A DNA stretch of 64,000 bases. Source: Odontocerum albicorne (taxonomy: Eukaryota; Arthropoda; Insecta; Trichoptera; Odontoceridae). Made by a program: the position numbers and the translations under genes. Shown here piece by piece: positions 44,963 through 56,429 of this stretch. The stretch spans positions 10,379,606 through 10,443,605 of the forward strand of contig OX463859.1 in NCBI GenBank assembly GCA_949825065.1. The letters run 5' to 3'. Numbering within the stretch: position 1 is the stretch's first letter; every line of letters begins with the position of its first letter. Under the pieces are notes generated by a model that worked only from the letters and a program-made list of their open reading frames with translations, ran no database searches and had not been told where the DNA came from.

Positions 44963-45960
44963 TTTTTTTTTTCCTTGTGTTTACTCTACATTTTGTGCTT
45001 TTGTCCCCGTGTTGCAGTGTATGGGATAGATAGGAATGCGTCTGCGCACGTCTTTTACGGAATCGCAGTAAACTCAGTCGGGATGGTCGGCTCTCTGGCC
45101 TTCCGACGTGACCTTCAGTCCTCGGCATTATTCCCTGTGTCAGTGTCCGTTGTGTTCATTCTATCCCTTTCATTCATTCTTACCATGACATTGATCGCCG
45201 TCTTAATGTAGCATTGAATGGCTTCTATGGTCTCCTTGTCGATCAACCAACTTCTAATGTCTTCCATCCTCATGGTCTGGCTGTTCAATTTGCACCGTGC
45301 CTCAAAACGTACTCTTTCGGTTGCTGGGCAATCTTGCAGGACATGTTCGACTGTCTGTTGTGTTCTGTCGTCGCATGGACAGGTTTCCTCGTCTGCCAGT
45401 CTAAATCTCTTAAGGTATTGCCTGAATGCACCGTGTCCTGTGAGAGCCTGTGTCACCTCAAAGCTCAGAGAACTCATTTTGGCGTATGCGCGCGCCTCCT
45501 CGATGCTCTTGAAGAAGCGCTTCGTCATTCCTCCCGCCGTGTCCGTCAGATATTCCTAATTCCAGGTGTACCGGGTTTTCTCCTTCAGTGCCTTCCTAGC
45601 GAAGCTCCCTGGAAACTTGTCGTATGACGGCTGCACCCGTAGCGCTCCCGCTGCTCTCGCAAGTTCGTCGGTCCTGTCATTGCCTCGGTTCCCTGAGTGA
45701 CCCTTTACCCATCGGTAGTAGATAATATTGTCGCGATCTCTCACCCGGTCGCCGAGAGAGAAAATCTCCCTAACGATCGGATTCAAGCTTGCGCGATCCC
45801 TCATTGCCGTGAGCCTCTCACGTACTATATGTTAGCATTCCCAAACGACTGCGAATTCCATGTATTTTCCAGTGGTTCTACACTCGATTAATAGGGCAGA
45901 AGACAGTGCTATGTTGAAGGGAACCATACGGATGAAGTAATTATTGTACTTAATGGTTTT
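44963..45960 (-). pseudogene. RNase H-bearing retrotransposon 3' end (RNase H, zinc knuckle, 3' UTR, A-tail)
   Basis: On the minus strand one frame runs from about 45960 to a stop at 45115. RNase H features are VPFNIALSSALLIECRTTGK near its start, then VREIF and the signature RWVKGHSGNRGNDRTDELAR. Downstream come TQALTGHGAFRQYLKRFRL and CPCDDRTQQTVEHVLQDCP, the zinc-knuckle tail of I/LOA/R1-like ORF2. Two in-frame stops break it: TAA at 45832-45834 and TAG at 45556-45558, with the frame resuming unchanged after each. A 148-bp 3' UTR and a 10-base A run (44963-44972) follow. The RT and endonuclease are absent; the upstream side abuts the (AT)n tract. Confidence 0.8.
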
Positions 45961-45971
45961 CGGAAAATTAA

Positions 45972-46664
<693 letters not shown>

Positions 46665-49600
46665 TTATTGTTCTTCTGTGTCTTGGTTTGATCGCTGCTG
46701 GGTAAAGGCGCTTTTCAAAGATTTCCATATCTTGCGGTCTCTCGCCTCTCTTTGCCAGGTCACGCCTGCGAATTTTACGAAGGGTCTGTCCCATCTGTTT
46801 TGAGGTCTTCTCCTCGGTCTGATTGTTTCTCGTGGTATCCAATCTGTGCTCTTTTTAGTCCATCTATTGTCTTCCCTTCTCACCACGTGTCCTGCCCATT
46901 CCCATTGACTTTTGAGTATTCTTTCCATTATGTCTGTGACCTTCGTTTGGCTTCTTATCCACGTAATTGTCTTTCTATCTCTTTTTGTTATCCCCAGCAT
47001 ACTTCTTTCCATGCTTCTTTGTGTAGTGACGAGGCGCTGTATTATTTTTGAGTTAAGGGTCCACGTTTCACAGCCGTATGTGAGTACCGGGAGGATGCAT
47101 TGATCGAAGACTTTGCTTTTTAGACATAACGGGAGATTTTCCCTGAAAACTCTACTGTTCCTTCCAAATGCGCTCCAGCCCATTTTTATTCTTCTGTTAA
47201 TTTCATTGATCATATTCCCGTCTGCTGATATTTGTTGTCCTAAATATATATAGTGGGGGACTTCTTCTAAGGCTATGTCGCCAATCTTAATTTGTCTCGT
47301 TGATGCACGTGTATATTGGTTGAACATTACTTTGGTTTTAGCGAGGTTCATTTTTAAGCCCACTCGATTGCTGGCTAAGTTAAGCTCTTGAATCATTTTC
47401 TCCAGTTCTTCTCTTGTTTCGCTTAGTAGTGTGATATCATCTGCGAATCTCAGGTTAGAGAGATATTCGCCATCGATCTTTATGCCCATACCTTCCCAGT
47501 TTAAGGTTTTAAATATTTCTTCTAGTATAGCTGTAAAGAGTTTGGGTGACATCGCGTCTCCTTGTCTTACTCCCTTTGTAATTGTTATTTCCTCTGTTTT
47601 TTCTGGAAGATGCACCACTGCTTTTGCTTCTAGGTAGATATTTTGTATTATTCTTATATAAGCCGGTTGTATTCCTTGTTTCCTGAGTGCTTCAAATATG
47701 TATTCGTGTTTTACAGAGTCGAATGCTTTTTCAAAGTCTATGAAGCACATGCTTAGGGGTCTTCGATATTCATTCGATGTTGCTATTACTTGCCTCATTG
47801 TGTGTATATGGTCCATTGTACTATATCCACTTCTAAATCCAGCTTGTTCTCTTGGTTGCATATCGTCTAGCTGTTTTTGTATTCTAGTTGTTATTATTTT
47901 TGTAAATACTTTGTAAATGATTGGCATGAGACTGATGGGTCTATAGTTCTTTAAGTCGCTTTTGTCCCCTTTCTTATGAAGAAGAATCACTTTTGCTGTA
48001 TTCCATTTTGTGGGAATTTTCCCGTTGTTAATGCAATGTGTCATTATTTTTGCTAAGATGGGATATATTTCATCTCCTGCTGCCTTAAGAATTTCTATTG
48101 TTATGCCATCATCTCCTGCCGATTTTCCGTTTTTCATACTTTTTATGGTTTTTTCAACTTCTCTAATAAGAATGTCAGGCACCTGTTCATTTGTTTGGTT
48201 GTTCGGTCTATCTCTCGTGTTTTCAATGTCTTGAAATAGTTCTGAGTAGAATTCGTGGACTCGCCTTATGATTTCTTCCCGATTTTCGGTTTTGCTGTTA
48301 TCCTTTTTGAGCAGGGCCGTTATTTGTTTGTTTCCGTCACTTAGCATTTGGGAGGTTCTTTTGTAGCTACGGTTCTGCTCTATTGTCTTTTGTATTAGGT
48401 TTAAGTTGTATTTCCTTATATCTTCTTTTACCTTTTTCCTTACGGTTTTGCATAGTTCGGTATATTCGATTGATTGTCGTATACTATCGTCTTTTTTGAA
48501 GTCCCTTCTTTTTGTCATGAGTTGTTTTGTGTCGTCTGAAATTTTTGAGTCTCTGGGTTTTTGGGGTTTCCCCCCCACATTTAATGCGATTTCTTTTATT
48601 TCATCCATTATAGTTTCACTCCATAATTCTATATTTTCTCGGTTTCCTTCTCTCGTATGAGCTTGGAGTTTGCATTTTGTTTGGTAACGGAACTCTTCTC
48701 TTTTATTTGAGAGCAGTGCTTCTATATTTATTCTTGTCTTTTGGCTCTTGATAAGTTTATATTTCTCCATTTTTGTGTTTATTTTGATGGTGGACTGTAC
48801 AAGTCTGTGGTCACTTCCCGTGTTGAATCTGTTAATTACCTTACAGTCTTCAATCATTCTTTTATTATTAACCAGTATGTAGTCTATTTCGTTTAATGTG
48901 CCATTTGGCCCTCTCCACGTCCACCTTCTTTGTGATCTCTTTTTAAAGAGCGTATTTGATACGTACATTTTTTCCGCTTGCGAAAATTCTACCATTCGGT
49001 TTCCTCTTTCGTTTCTTTCCCCGTATCCAAAATTACCCGTGCACTCTTCATCTTCTCTGGTTTGTCCAATTTTTGCGTTAAAGTCTCCCATGATAATTTT
49101 AAAGTGGTTTTTCTTTTTTCCATTAAGATTCCTAAGGTCGTCGTAGAATTTTTCAATTTCTTCGTCATTGTGGCTTGTTGTGGGTGCGTAGACTTGAATA
49201 ATTTGAAGGTTGTATCTTTTATTAATTTTAATTGTCAGCATTGCCATTCTGTCTGATGTTGCTGTAAACCCGACAATATTCGTTTTTAGTTTCTTACTTA
49301 CCATAAACCCTACCCCACTAAGTTTACCAGATTTAGTTCCTGAGTAATATAGGATATTTCCGTTTGGTCTCTCGATGAGTTCTTCTCCCGGTCTTCTTAC
49401 TTCACTTAGCCCCACAACGTCCCATTTGATCTTTGTGAGTTCTTCTTCCAGTGTAAGTAGTCGGTCTTCTCCTCGAAGCGATCTGCAGTTAAAGGTGGCT
49501 ACAGACAGTTTGCATGAATGTAGTGGGTTGACTGTGTTATTTGGTATGGGATAGAATCCCCTCCGCGCATTATTTCCCCCTGACACAGATGGCGTGGTCA

Positions 49601-49712
49601 ATACGGAGAATGAGGGTGAGGCCTGATTTTGTATAAAGACAGTCATTTTGTTTGTTTCGCCTAGTGTGATTTGTCTAGCAAAAAATGTTTTGACACCTCC
49701 CACACTTGGCAA
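46665..49712 (-). CDS. RTE-type endonuclease-reverse transcriptase (intact non-LTR retrotransposon ORF)
   Basis: A 1,015-residue single ORF, of ordinary length for RTE elements. Residues ~68-310 form an apurinic-like endonuclease: FNCRS (74-78), LSEVRR (102-107), VYAPT (174-178), MGDFNAK (208-214), NEIDYIL (274-280) and GSDHRLV (299-305), retaining the catalytic N, E, D and H positions. Residues ~520-800 are the RT: KSAGDDGI (530-537), LLHKKGDKSDLKNYRPISL, FIDFEKAFD (657-665), GVRQGDAMSP (714-723) and FADD (756-759). The tail includes YGCETW (879-884) and WEWAGHVVRR (937-946). The enzyme would nick target DNA and prime cDNA from it. Initiation may be at Met1 or Met23 (MTVFIQNQ); I cannot choose. 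No stop or frameshift: likely young and possibly active. Confidence 0.95.
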   Translation of the reverse strand: MPSVGGVKTFFARQITLGETNKMTVFIQNQASPSFSVLTTPSVSGGNNARRGFYPIPNNTVNPLHSCKLSVATFNCRSLRGEDRLLTLEEELTKIKWDVVGLSEVRRPGEELIERPNGNILYYSGTKSGKLSGVGFMVSKKLKTNIVGFTATSDRMAMLTIKINKRYNLQIIQVYAPTTSHNDEEIEKFYDDLRNLNGKKKNHFKIIMGDFNAKIGQTREDEECTGNFGYGERNERGNRMVEFSQAEKMYVSNTLFKKRSQRRWTWRGPNGTLNEIDYILVNNKRMIEDCKVINRFNTGSDHRLVQSTIKINTKMEKYKLIKSQKTRINIEALLSNKREEFRYQTKCKLQAHTREGNRENIELWSETIMDEIKEIALNVGGKPQKPRDSKISDDTKQLMTKRRDFKKDDSIRQSIEYTELCKTVRKKVKEDIRKYNLNLIQKTIEQNRSYKRTSQMLSDGNKQITALLKKDNSKTENREEIIRRVHEFYSELFQDIENTRDRPNNQTNEQVPDILIREVEKTIKSMKNGKSAGDDGITIEILKAAGDEIYPILAKIMTHCINNGKIPTKWNTAKVILLHKKGDKSDLKNYRPISLMPIIYKVFTKIITTRIQKQLDDMQPREQAGFRSGYSTMDHIHTMRQVIATSNEYRRPLSMCFIDFEKAFDSVKHEYIFEALRKQGIQPAYIRIIQNIYLEAKAVVHLPEKTEEITITKGVRQGDAMSPKLFTAILEEIFKTLNWEGMGIKIDGEYLSNLRFADDITLLSETREELEKMIQELNLASNRVGLKMNLAKTKVMFNQYTRASTRQIKIGDIALEEVPHYIYLGQQISADGNMINEINRRIKMGWSAFGRNSRVFRENLPLCLKSKVFDQCILPVLTYGCETWTLNSKIIQRLVTTQRSMERSMLGITKRDRKTITWIRSQTKVTDIMERILKSQWEWAGHVVRREDNRWTKKSTDWIPRETIRPRRRPQNRWDRPFVKFAGVTWQREARDRKIWKSLKSAFTQQRSNQDTEEQ

Positions 49713-50158
49713 AGTAAAGGAAGTCTAGAAAGTAATTGGATTAGTACACATGTATATAAGATTTTTCCGCTCCTTTTGAAAGCTAGACGAGAGGCTAGTT
49801 TATTAGGGGATAGAGAGAAAACAATTTATTTTGAGGGGGTCGGACCATTTCCGCATGCTGCAGATACAATATATGTAAGAGTTGAAATGAAAACAGGGTG
49901 ACGTACAGTCAACGGTAGTTGTTTCGAAAAGTTGCCCTTTGGTAAACGTCAGAATTTGGAATGGAGGGTTGAGACGGCAAACACGTATCCAAAAATATGG
50001 TTTATGTGTATGATCCGATGTCTGTATGTAAAGGGATTATTGTGCGCATGATTAAATCTCCGAGAGTGCCATACGGCTGTCTCACGGTGTCACTTGATAA
50101 ATGCAAGCTTTGTGGAATGGAGGATAGACACAGCATATACAACATTTCACACATTGTA
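49713..50158. other. RTE 5' flank; no gene recognised
   Basis: The element's 5' boundary is not resolved; AT-rich target-like sequence begins by about 49750. GTGCGCATGATTAAATCTCC near 50041 recurs at about 50211 as GTGCGCATGACTAAATACTC. Short plus-strand frames have no domains. Confidence 0.4.
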
Positions 50159-50228
50159 CTTTTTTTTTTTTTTTTTTTTTTTTTCCTTCAATTTTGTATG
50201 GGGGAGTCGTTGTGCGCATGACTAAATA

Positions 50229-50261
<33 letters not shown>
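50159..50261 (-). repeat. Two poly-T tracts (26 and 31 nt)
   Basis: T runs at 50159-50184 and 50231-50261 are separated by 46 bp. On the minus strand they are A tails, so one or two small retroposed sequences are possible. Slippage-prone for assembly. Confidence 0.7.
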
Positions 50262-50324
50262 CCAAGTATTGCATAAGAGATTGCATATATTGCTAATTGA
50301 TTTAATGTGGGCTATTTGTCTAAT

Positions 50325-50375
50325 ATTTCCGGTCCTGGGATTCGAACCCAGTATTTAATCTAGGAGGATTTTTAC
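50325..50375 (-). repeat. tRNA-like B-box fragment
   Basis: The minus strand reads ACTGGGTTCGAATCCCAGGA, a perfect T-arm/B-box. No acceptor or anticodon stem is recognisable around it, so it is a SINE fragment, not a tRNA gene. Confidence 0.5.
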
Positions 50376-51026
50376 GTAAACCAGCTTTCACTTATATGAC
50401 GAGGTAGATTTTCTTGGACAAAAATATTGATACATGTTTATTTTGTCTAGCTAGGTATGGAGATTTACATTTACTAGATAATCACTAATTGTATATATTA
50501 GTTTGCATATGATATATTCGTATATATATATATTAGTTCAGTTGTATATAATTTTAAAAGACTCACCCTGTTCGCTGCTTTTCTGTTCGATTCTAGCACG
50601 TTTTACTACATAATTCAAGTTAGTTGTTTAAATTTATTCATCGAGACCACACTAACACATTTAAGATTCGCGATTTTCGTTTCTTGTGGACTGTCTGAGA
50701 TGACGCGGTACACTGGCCACAGAGATATATTTTTATAGTTCTTTTTAAAGTGTGAGAGCATTTTAAATTTAACGTATTTTTGAAGTGGCTTTTTTTTTTT
50801 TGCACAGCAGAAAAAATAAAAATATGTCGCCTTTGAAAGACAAAAAAAACGTCAAAGGTCCAGGTCTAGGTAGTATGCTCGTATTTGATTTCGTATTCTT
50901 ACTTAAAAAGAATTTGGATTATTAATATGTTATTTATTGGGTGTACGTATCTACTTCTTTATTTATTTATTATTATTTTATTTTTTTTTCGAGTATTGCA
51001 TAAGAGATTGCATATATTGCTAATTG

Positions 51027-51226
51027 NNNNNNNNNNNNNNNNNNNNNNNNNNNNNNNNNNNNNNNNNNNNNNNNNNNNNNNNNNNNNNNNNNNNNNNNNN
51101 NNNNNNNNNNNNNNNNNNNNNNNNNNNNNNNNNNNNNNNNNNNNNNNNNNNNNNNNNNNNNNNNNNNNNNNNNNNNNNNNNNNNNNNNNNNNNNNNNNNN
51201 NNNNNNNNNNNNNNNNNNNNNNNNNN
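51027..51226. other. Assembly gap (200 N)
   Basis: Exactly 200 N, a conventional placeholder. The 40-odd bases before it (from about 50982) duplicate 50254-50298: both contain AGTATTGCATAAGAGATTGC and ATATTGCTAATTG. Confidence 0.98.
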
Positions 51227-51489
51227 ATATTTTGTTTGAAGAAAATATCTCTAACACGGCTGAATGTCTATTCAATACATCTCTATAAGAAATATCGCTC
51301 AAAGAGCACTTTAAAAATTAAAGGTGTTATTGAGAGTACAGTAATTAATTTAGATGGAAATGGTTTGTACTTAATCAAGCAAGGGATCCTCTGGGAATCG
51401 TTCCCGGAACTGAAAATTTAAAGAGACCACAATCATAAGATCACTGTAACCATCTTGACATTAGCACAGTAAAAAATAAATACATGTCA

Positions 51490-51720
51490 ACACGCCGTTT
51501 CCTTGTCCGGATAGGCAGAAAGAATAGAGTCTCAAACTTTCCTAACTTGACACATATCCTTTGTCTCTTCTACATCCATACAAGGTGTCATAAAACTTTT
51601 GAGATTTCTCCACGTTTCCTTCTTTCAAAATTTCATTCACTTGATCCAACCATACTTTACTTGTTCTTCTACTACTACACCTATCACATACATTTACACT
51701 ATATATTAAATTCTGAAGCC
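51490..51720 (-). pseudogene. LINE 3' stub (GHVERM type)
   Basis: The minus frame reads CSSRRTSKVWLDQVNEILKE, GNVEKSQKFYD, GCRRDKGYV, the end of ORF2. About 60 codons survive in frame. It points away from the neighbouring stub at 51910. Confidence 0.75.
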
Positions 51721-51909
51721 AAATATTATCTCGCATTTTAATTCTTTTTAACATACAATTAATCACAAAATGAAAACAGCAATTATTGAAATGGTGATGG
51801 GAGAGTAATGACATATCAATTGGCATGTAGCGATATGATTTAAAGTCAATGGAGCACGAAAGCATATATTATCAAACTAGGTAGTACAAAAATCTGCCTT
51901 TTATAAAAG

Positions 51910-52330
51910 TCTATAAGAGTATTTTATTACCATCTTTGACGTATGGGAGTAAAACGTGGGTGTGGAAAATACTGAAAGAACACTTTTATATGCTGTAGGT
52001 TTGCGCGCAATTAGAAAAATACATGGTGTGAAAATTTAGGATGGAATACAGAATTAAGTGATTAGGAATGAAAGTGAACTTGAAGGCGATGTGTTGAGTA
52101 CGATGAAAAAGACCACTCTGAGATGGTTTGGGCATATAGAAGAAAATATGGTTGGATCAAATGAATGCTATTTTGATAGAATGAAACGTAAGATGTAAGC
52201 AAAATCGTAGCGACTATTCGAAAATGTGTATGGATGTGGAAGATACGAAATATGTGTCGAGATATAAAAATCTGGCGCTCTGTCCTCTCTGCCTACCCCA
52301 GCAGTTGAACAGTGTGATGGTGTTTAAGTA
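51910..52330 (+). pseudogene. LINE 3' stub (GHVERM type)
   Basis: GGGAGTAAAACGTGGGTGTG, GGATGGAATACAGAATTAAG, CTCTGAGATGGTTTGGGCAT, GGTTGGATCAAATGAATG, ending CCTACCCCAGCAGTTGAAC. Frame broken by small indels. Confidence 0.75.
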
Positions 52331-52478
52331 TGCGTGCATTTCTATGAATCTATTATCACCTTCATAGAATTTATAAAAGTCTTGTTGTCATTGTTGCTGA
52401 ACCTCATAGTTGAGAATTGTCTTATCATCTCAACGTCAATCAGGAGCTGCTCCTCCACACGTGATCTTCTACGAGAGA

Positions 52479-52679
52479 TCAGCTAGATCCTAGATTCACA
52501 CTCTCTTTCACAAGTCTAAAGCCGACTGGTCTAGTTTTCACTGTCCTGGGATGATTTCCTTCTGTTGGCAACATCAACTCCAACTCCTCGCATGTATAAT
52601 ACTTAACTCCATCATCAAAATAAAATTTCCTTAGATATCGTAGTTGTATTTTTCCACCTAAAATGAAATCCTTACACAT
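52479..52679 (-). other. Unidentified short ORF
   Basis: 66 codons with balanced, protein-like composition (MCKDFILGGKIQLRYLRKFY; EELELMLPTEGNHPRTVKT; VGFRLVKESV), in a stretch less AT-rich than its surroundings. A stop lies four codons upstream and no splice model is evident. It may be a remnant of a transposon protein or of an exon. I do not recognise it. Confidence 0.3.
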
Positions 52680-52879
52680 CCAAAAGTCTTTTTAAAGCAG
52701 CAACTCCAAAAGCTTCTTATTTCACTTCGTGGTGTAGCTGGTTTCCTGATTACCCTTCTTTACTAAATAAGCCTTCCTATCTCCTAGCCGCAGATTAAAT
52801 TGTTATATTCGTCAAATGATTGCTGTATTTTTTCATCTCAGAATTCTGTCTTTTATCATTTTATTAGTTTTTTTTTTGT

Positions 52880-53435
52880 ATAAATATTGAATGCAAAATG
52901 TTCATCCAACAATGTATAAATCTTGAATGTAAAATGTTCACCCAACAATTTATAAATCTTGAATGTAAAATGTTCACCCAACGATGTATAAATCTTGAAT
53001 GTAAAATGTTCACCCAACAAAATTTACAAATCTTGAATGTAAAATGTTCACCCAACAATGTATAAATCTTGAATGTAAAATGTTCACCCAATAATGTATA
53101 AATCTTGAATGTAAAATGTTCACCCAACAATGTATAAATCTTGAATGTAAAATGTTCCCCCAACAATTTATAAATCTTGAGTGTAAAATGTTCACCCAAC
53201 GATTTACAAAACTTGAATGTAAAATGTTCACCCAACAATGTATAAATCTTGAATGTAAAATGTTCACCCAGCAATGTATAAATCTTGAATGTAAAATGTT
53301 CACCCAACAATGTATAAATCTTGAATGTAAAATGTTCCCCCAACAATGTATAAATCTTGAATGTAAAATTTTCACCCAACGATGTATAAATCTTGAATGT
53401 AAAATGTTCACCCAACGATGTAAAATGTTCAACCA
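52880..53435 (+). repeat. 36-bp minisatellite, ~15 units
   Basis: Unit AATGTATAAATCTTGAATGT plus AAAATGTTCACCCAAC. One unit has extra AAA and a shortened unit ends the array. Long frames on both strands (up to 204 codons) exist only because 36 is divisible by 3. Confidence 0.95.
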
Positions 53436-54090
53436 ACAATGAAACCTTAATGTTTTTCTGATTAGATGATAACACCATTTGGTAATATCTCCTTCAAATT
53501 GTAAATTGTGCAATTAAATGTTTGAATGATTAAATTATTTTACTACAACTGATAAAGCAGAGATAAATTAGAACCAAAGTGAATGTGAAAACAGTACAAA
53601 ATAATGTTTTGCATGTAAAATATGCATCAGAAGTACTTTTGTAATTTGTCGTATTTTTTCACCGACCTTATCCAAGTCCATCCCTTGCAGCACTCAGCCA
53701 AGCTGCCAACAGTTACGCCAGAAACCAATATGCTCTTGTAATAGTTGAGACCAATAAGCCCACATTGCCTTGCGCAAATCCCAACCATTCCCATTTCACC
53801 TCATATTATGCCCGAGCAAATACTATATCATATACTGGAAAAGTAATAATGTAATTTTTTTCGGATAGCTCATGCTGTGTTTTTTGCCTCGCTCGTGAAA
53901 TTTTATTTATTTTCGGGAATTGCGGATTATGTGTTTTATGTAGGGGTTTTTCTTCATATTCGTATTCGGTACAGATAAAAAAATTCAGAAGAAAAAAGGT
54001 AACAAAGAAATAAGATCGATTTGTCATAATAATTGTCTTATGGTATAGTCAAAAAATATTAACAGTCTATCCTTGTTTGAACTATTAATG
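53436..54090. other. No recognisable feature
   Basis: AT-rich, with a mixed patch at 53660-53815 that shows no motif. Confidence 0.4.
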
Positions 54091-54091
54091 T

Positions 54092-54908
54092 ACAGGTAGT
54101 CGTCGACTTACGACCGCTATCGGTTCCGATGAACAGGTCGTAAGTTGATCTGGTCGTAAGTCGGCTTATGCAATAATTTCAGTACATATGTAAATTATAG
54201 TGCGTAATGATATTATAAGACTGTTTTTCATGTTCTTGTTAAAATCAGTGTATCACCACTGTCATTTATCGCGTTTCTCTATGCTTTCTTTTTTATTATT
54301 TTTCGAGTTTGTCATTGTTTTTTTTATCATATATCAGCATGCCTGATATTCGAATATCTTTACGTTTGCTTTGTTTTTGTTTTTTTATTTTTTACATTTG
54401 TTACGATTAAGTAAAAAAATATGCTTCAGTAAAATTGGTTAAATATTATATTAATAAAACATTTGAAAATACAGGTTATACGTATCAACTTTTTATTGGC
54501 CGCTTGTTTATTTTTTGGCATTAACATGGTGAGCTTTGTCTGGATTGTTTGTTTCTTCTTCTCCTCGTATATTTCACGATATGGACGAAACACGTCGTGT
54601 GCCATCCATTCAATCTATGAAAATCGTTCGATGTTTGGGTCCATTTCTTCAAAACGGGCAAGAAGTTTTCATTTTCCTTTTTGTAGACATCTCGGAAGGG
54701 CTTAAAAATGCTTATAACAAGACAACACATCCTTATTGGACAAAGCCGCAGCTAATACTGACCGCGATGCGCACATGCGCATATAAATACAATACGTAGC
54801 GTACATGGAATGCTAGCGCCACGCTTAGCGCAGGCTGACAACCGATCGCTGATTGTGGTTGTAAAGTCGAACAGTCGTAAGTCGCATAGGTCGTAAGTCG
54901 AGTATTTT
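54092..54908 (-). mobile_element. Tigger/pogo-like DNA transposon remnant
   Basis: The left end CAGGTAGTCGTCGACTTACG follows TA, and the right end GGTCGTAAGTCGAGTA is its partial inverse; further GGTCGTAAGT words lie inside each end. On the minus strand near 54500-54650 the frame reads MDPNIERFS, stop, IEWMAHDVFRPYREIYEEKK, resembling the C-terminus of Tigger-type transposases. The catalytic domain is absent, so this is an internally deleted, inactive copy. The superfamily call rests on the ends and this one segment. Confidence 0.65.
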
Positions 54909-56129
54909 ATTCATTAAAAAAGATAATTTCCCTTAAAATTAAAATAAAGCAATTATGTACATTAAAATCAAATAAAAATACATGATCACAAGAAAATGTG
55001 CGTTTGTAAGGGTACAATATAAGTTTATGAGATTTATTAACTATATATTGGGTCTTCCTAAAATTAATATAATTATGACTATCTCGAACGAATATTGAAT
55101 TTATTATCTCTGAGCAAAAGAAGGAAATGGAATGATTAACTTTTGAATAAAATTATCAATCGTCAATAATTTTTTTCCTGAATCGCTTGACTTTTTCAAT
55201 ATGTTTCTTCAGTGTTTAGCGGAATGCTTTAGTCGATACGTCGTGATGATTATGATTGTTTTGTATTTAAAATAAAATACGTCGATTCAGGAATGCGGAA
55301 AGTGAGAGTGAACAATCAATGAATAGTAAACAGCAATGAATGGTCAAGTGAATAATAATCTTTATTTGTCGATAAGTAGGTATTTATAGATGTGCGTGAA
55401 TGCGCCCGCAACATATACTTTATCTCACTCCTGCGCGTGCAGGTGTTTGCAGACGTTGCGGATAATATAGTGGGTAGAATATTTATTGGCGAAAACGGTG
55501 AGACAACGCGATGCGTTCTCTTTCCACCGTGGAATGTAACGTAAATATTATTTGCGTGTAAACAATATTGATGTTCTGGTATGCGACCTTTGTACATGTC
55601 CGAAGGTTGGTTCGTCGGTCGTTGACCGTGCGTGTTGACAATATTTAGGGACGACGGTATTCCCTACAAGTGTATAGGGTATATTTTTTATCGTAAACAA
55701 AGTTCCTCTAATTATAAATTACCAACAAAATTCCCCTTTAAATATAACGTCCCTTTTGGGGAATCGATGAGCTAAGATTGCCGACATATTTATTCATAAT
55801 AAGTCGAGCTCTAAAAGAAGACTGATCACATAACTATTTAATATGTACTGTGCTATTTGTTTCTCAATATTGACAAATTGGTATAGTGAGGTGCGGGCAG
55901 CTGACAAGAGACAGCTGAGTGTCATTTGATCAGCCGTGTAAAGTGTCAAATTTTCATATTTTTGTAATCACAAAAAAAGATATTACATCGATTTATTATT
56001 TTTATTACAATATATTGTTAACAATCTGAAGAAACTCAAATAAATTAAAATCAATACACGTGACAAAAATATGATATTTTGTATATTGCAATAAAACCTA
56101 GATAATCCATCGTCCCGTTTAATTTACAA
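54909..56129. other. No supported gene
   Basis: A mixed-composition patch at 55380-55640 is open on the minus strand for 93 codons without domains. At 55895-55945 two CAGCTG E-boxes flank GACAAGAGA. Otherwise AT-rich. Confidence 0.4.
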
Positions 56130-56350
56130 AAGGATATCGCAAGGGACCCCTAATCGTATGATATTTAATACCCACTAAAGAGATGGGGTGTTTGTTACAA
56201 TAATAAAATAGGGGTTGCTTTTTGATTGCCGCAATATGGTTTTGGAAGATTTAGGAATGCTTTTTATTAACTATCATCAAACCACCACCCGCTAGAGTTG
56301 TAACTGTGAACAATGTCACCCCAAGTGTGTGTGATGCCGAGATTACATTA
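56130..56350. promoter_or_regulatory. Mixed-composition island, candidate conserved element
   Basis: AGGGACCCCTAATCGTATGA, CTTTTTGATTGCCGCAATAT and ACCACCACCCGCTAGAG. No coding signal in any frame; stands out from AT-rich flanks. Confidence 0.3.
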
Positions 56351-56429
56351 CTGGCACATTGTTTGAACAGTTCACAAATAATAAAAAGTATTAAATTTCG
56401 TGAGAACCGAAAATTAGAAATAAATTTTA

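Noticed and set aside
45214..45627. Plus-strand 137- and 113-codon frames
   Set aside because: Antisense to the RNase H and zinc-knuckle coding, which has clear family motifs on the minus strand.
46752..49256. Plus-strand frames of 60-99 codons opposite the RTE gene
   Set aside because: Shadows of the minus-strand ORF with no own motifs.
50325..50375. tRNA gene
   Set aside because: Only the T-arm/B-box is intact; no acceptor, D or anticodon arms pair.
52864..53513. Long frames on both strands over 52.9-53.5 kb
   Set aside because: A 36-bp minisatellite keeps frames open because its unit is a multiple of 3.
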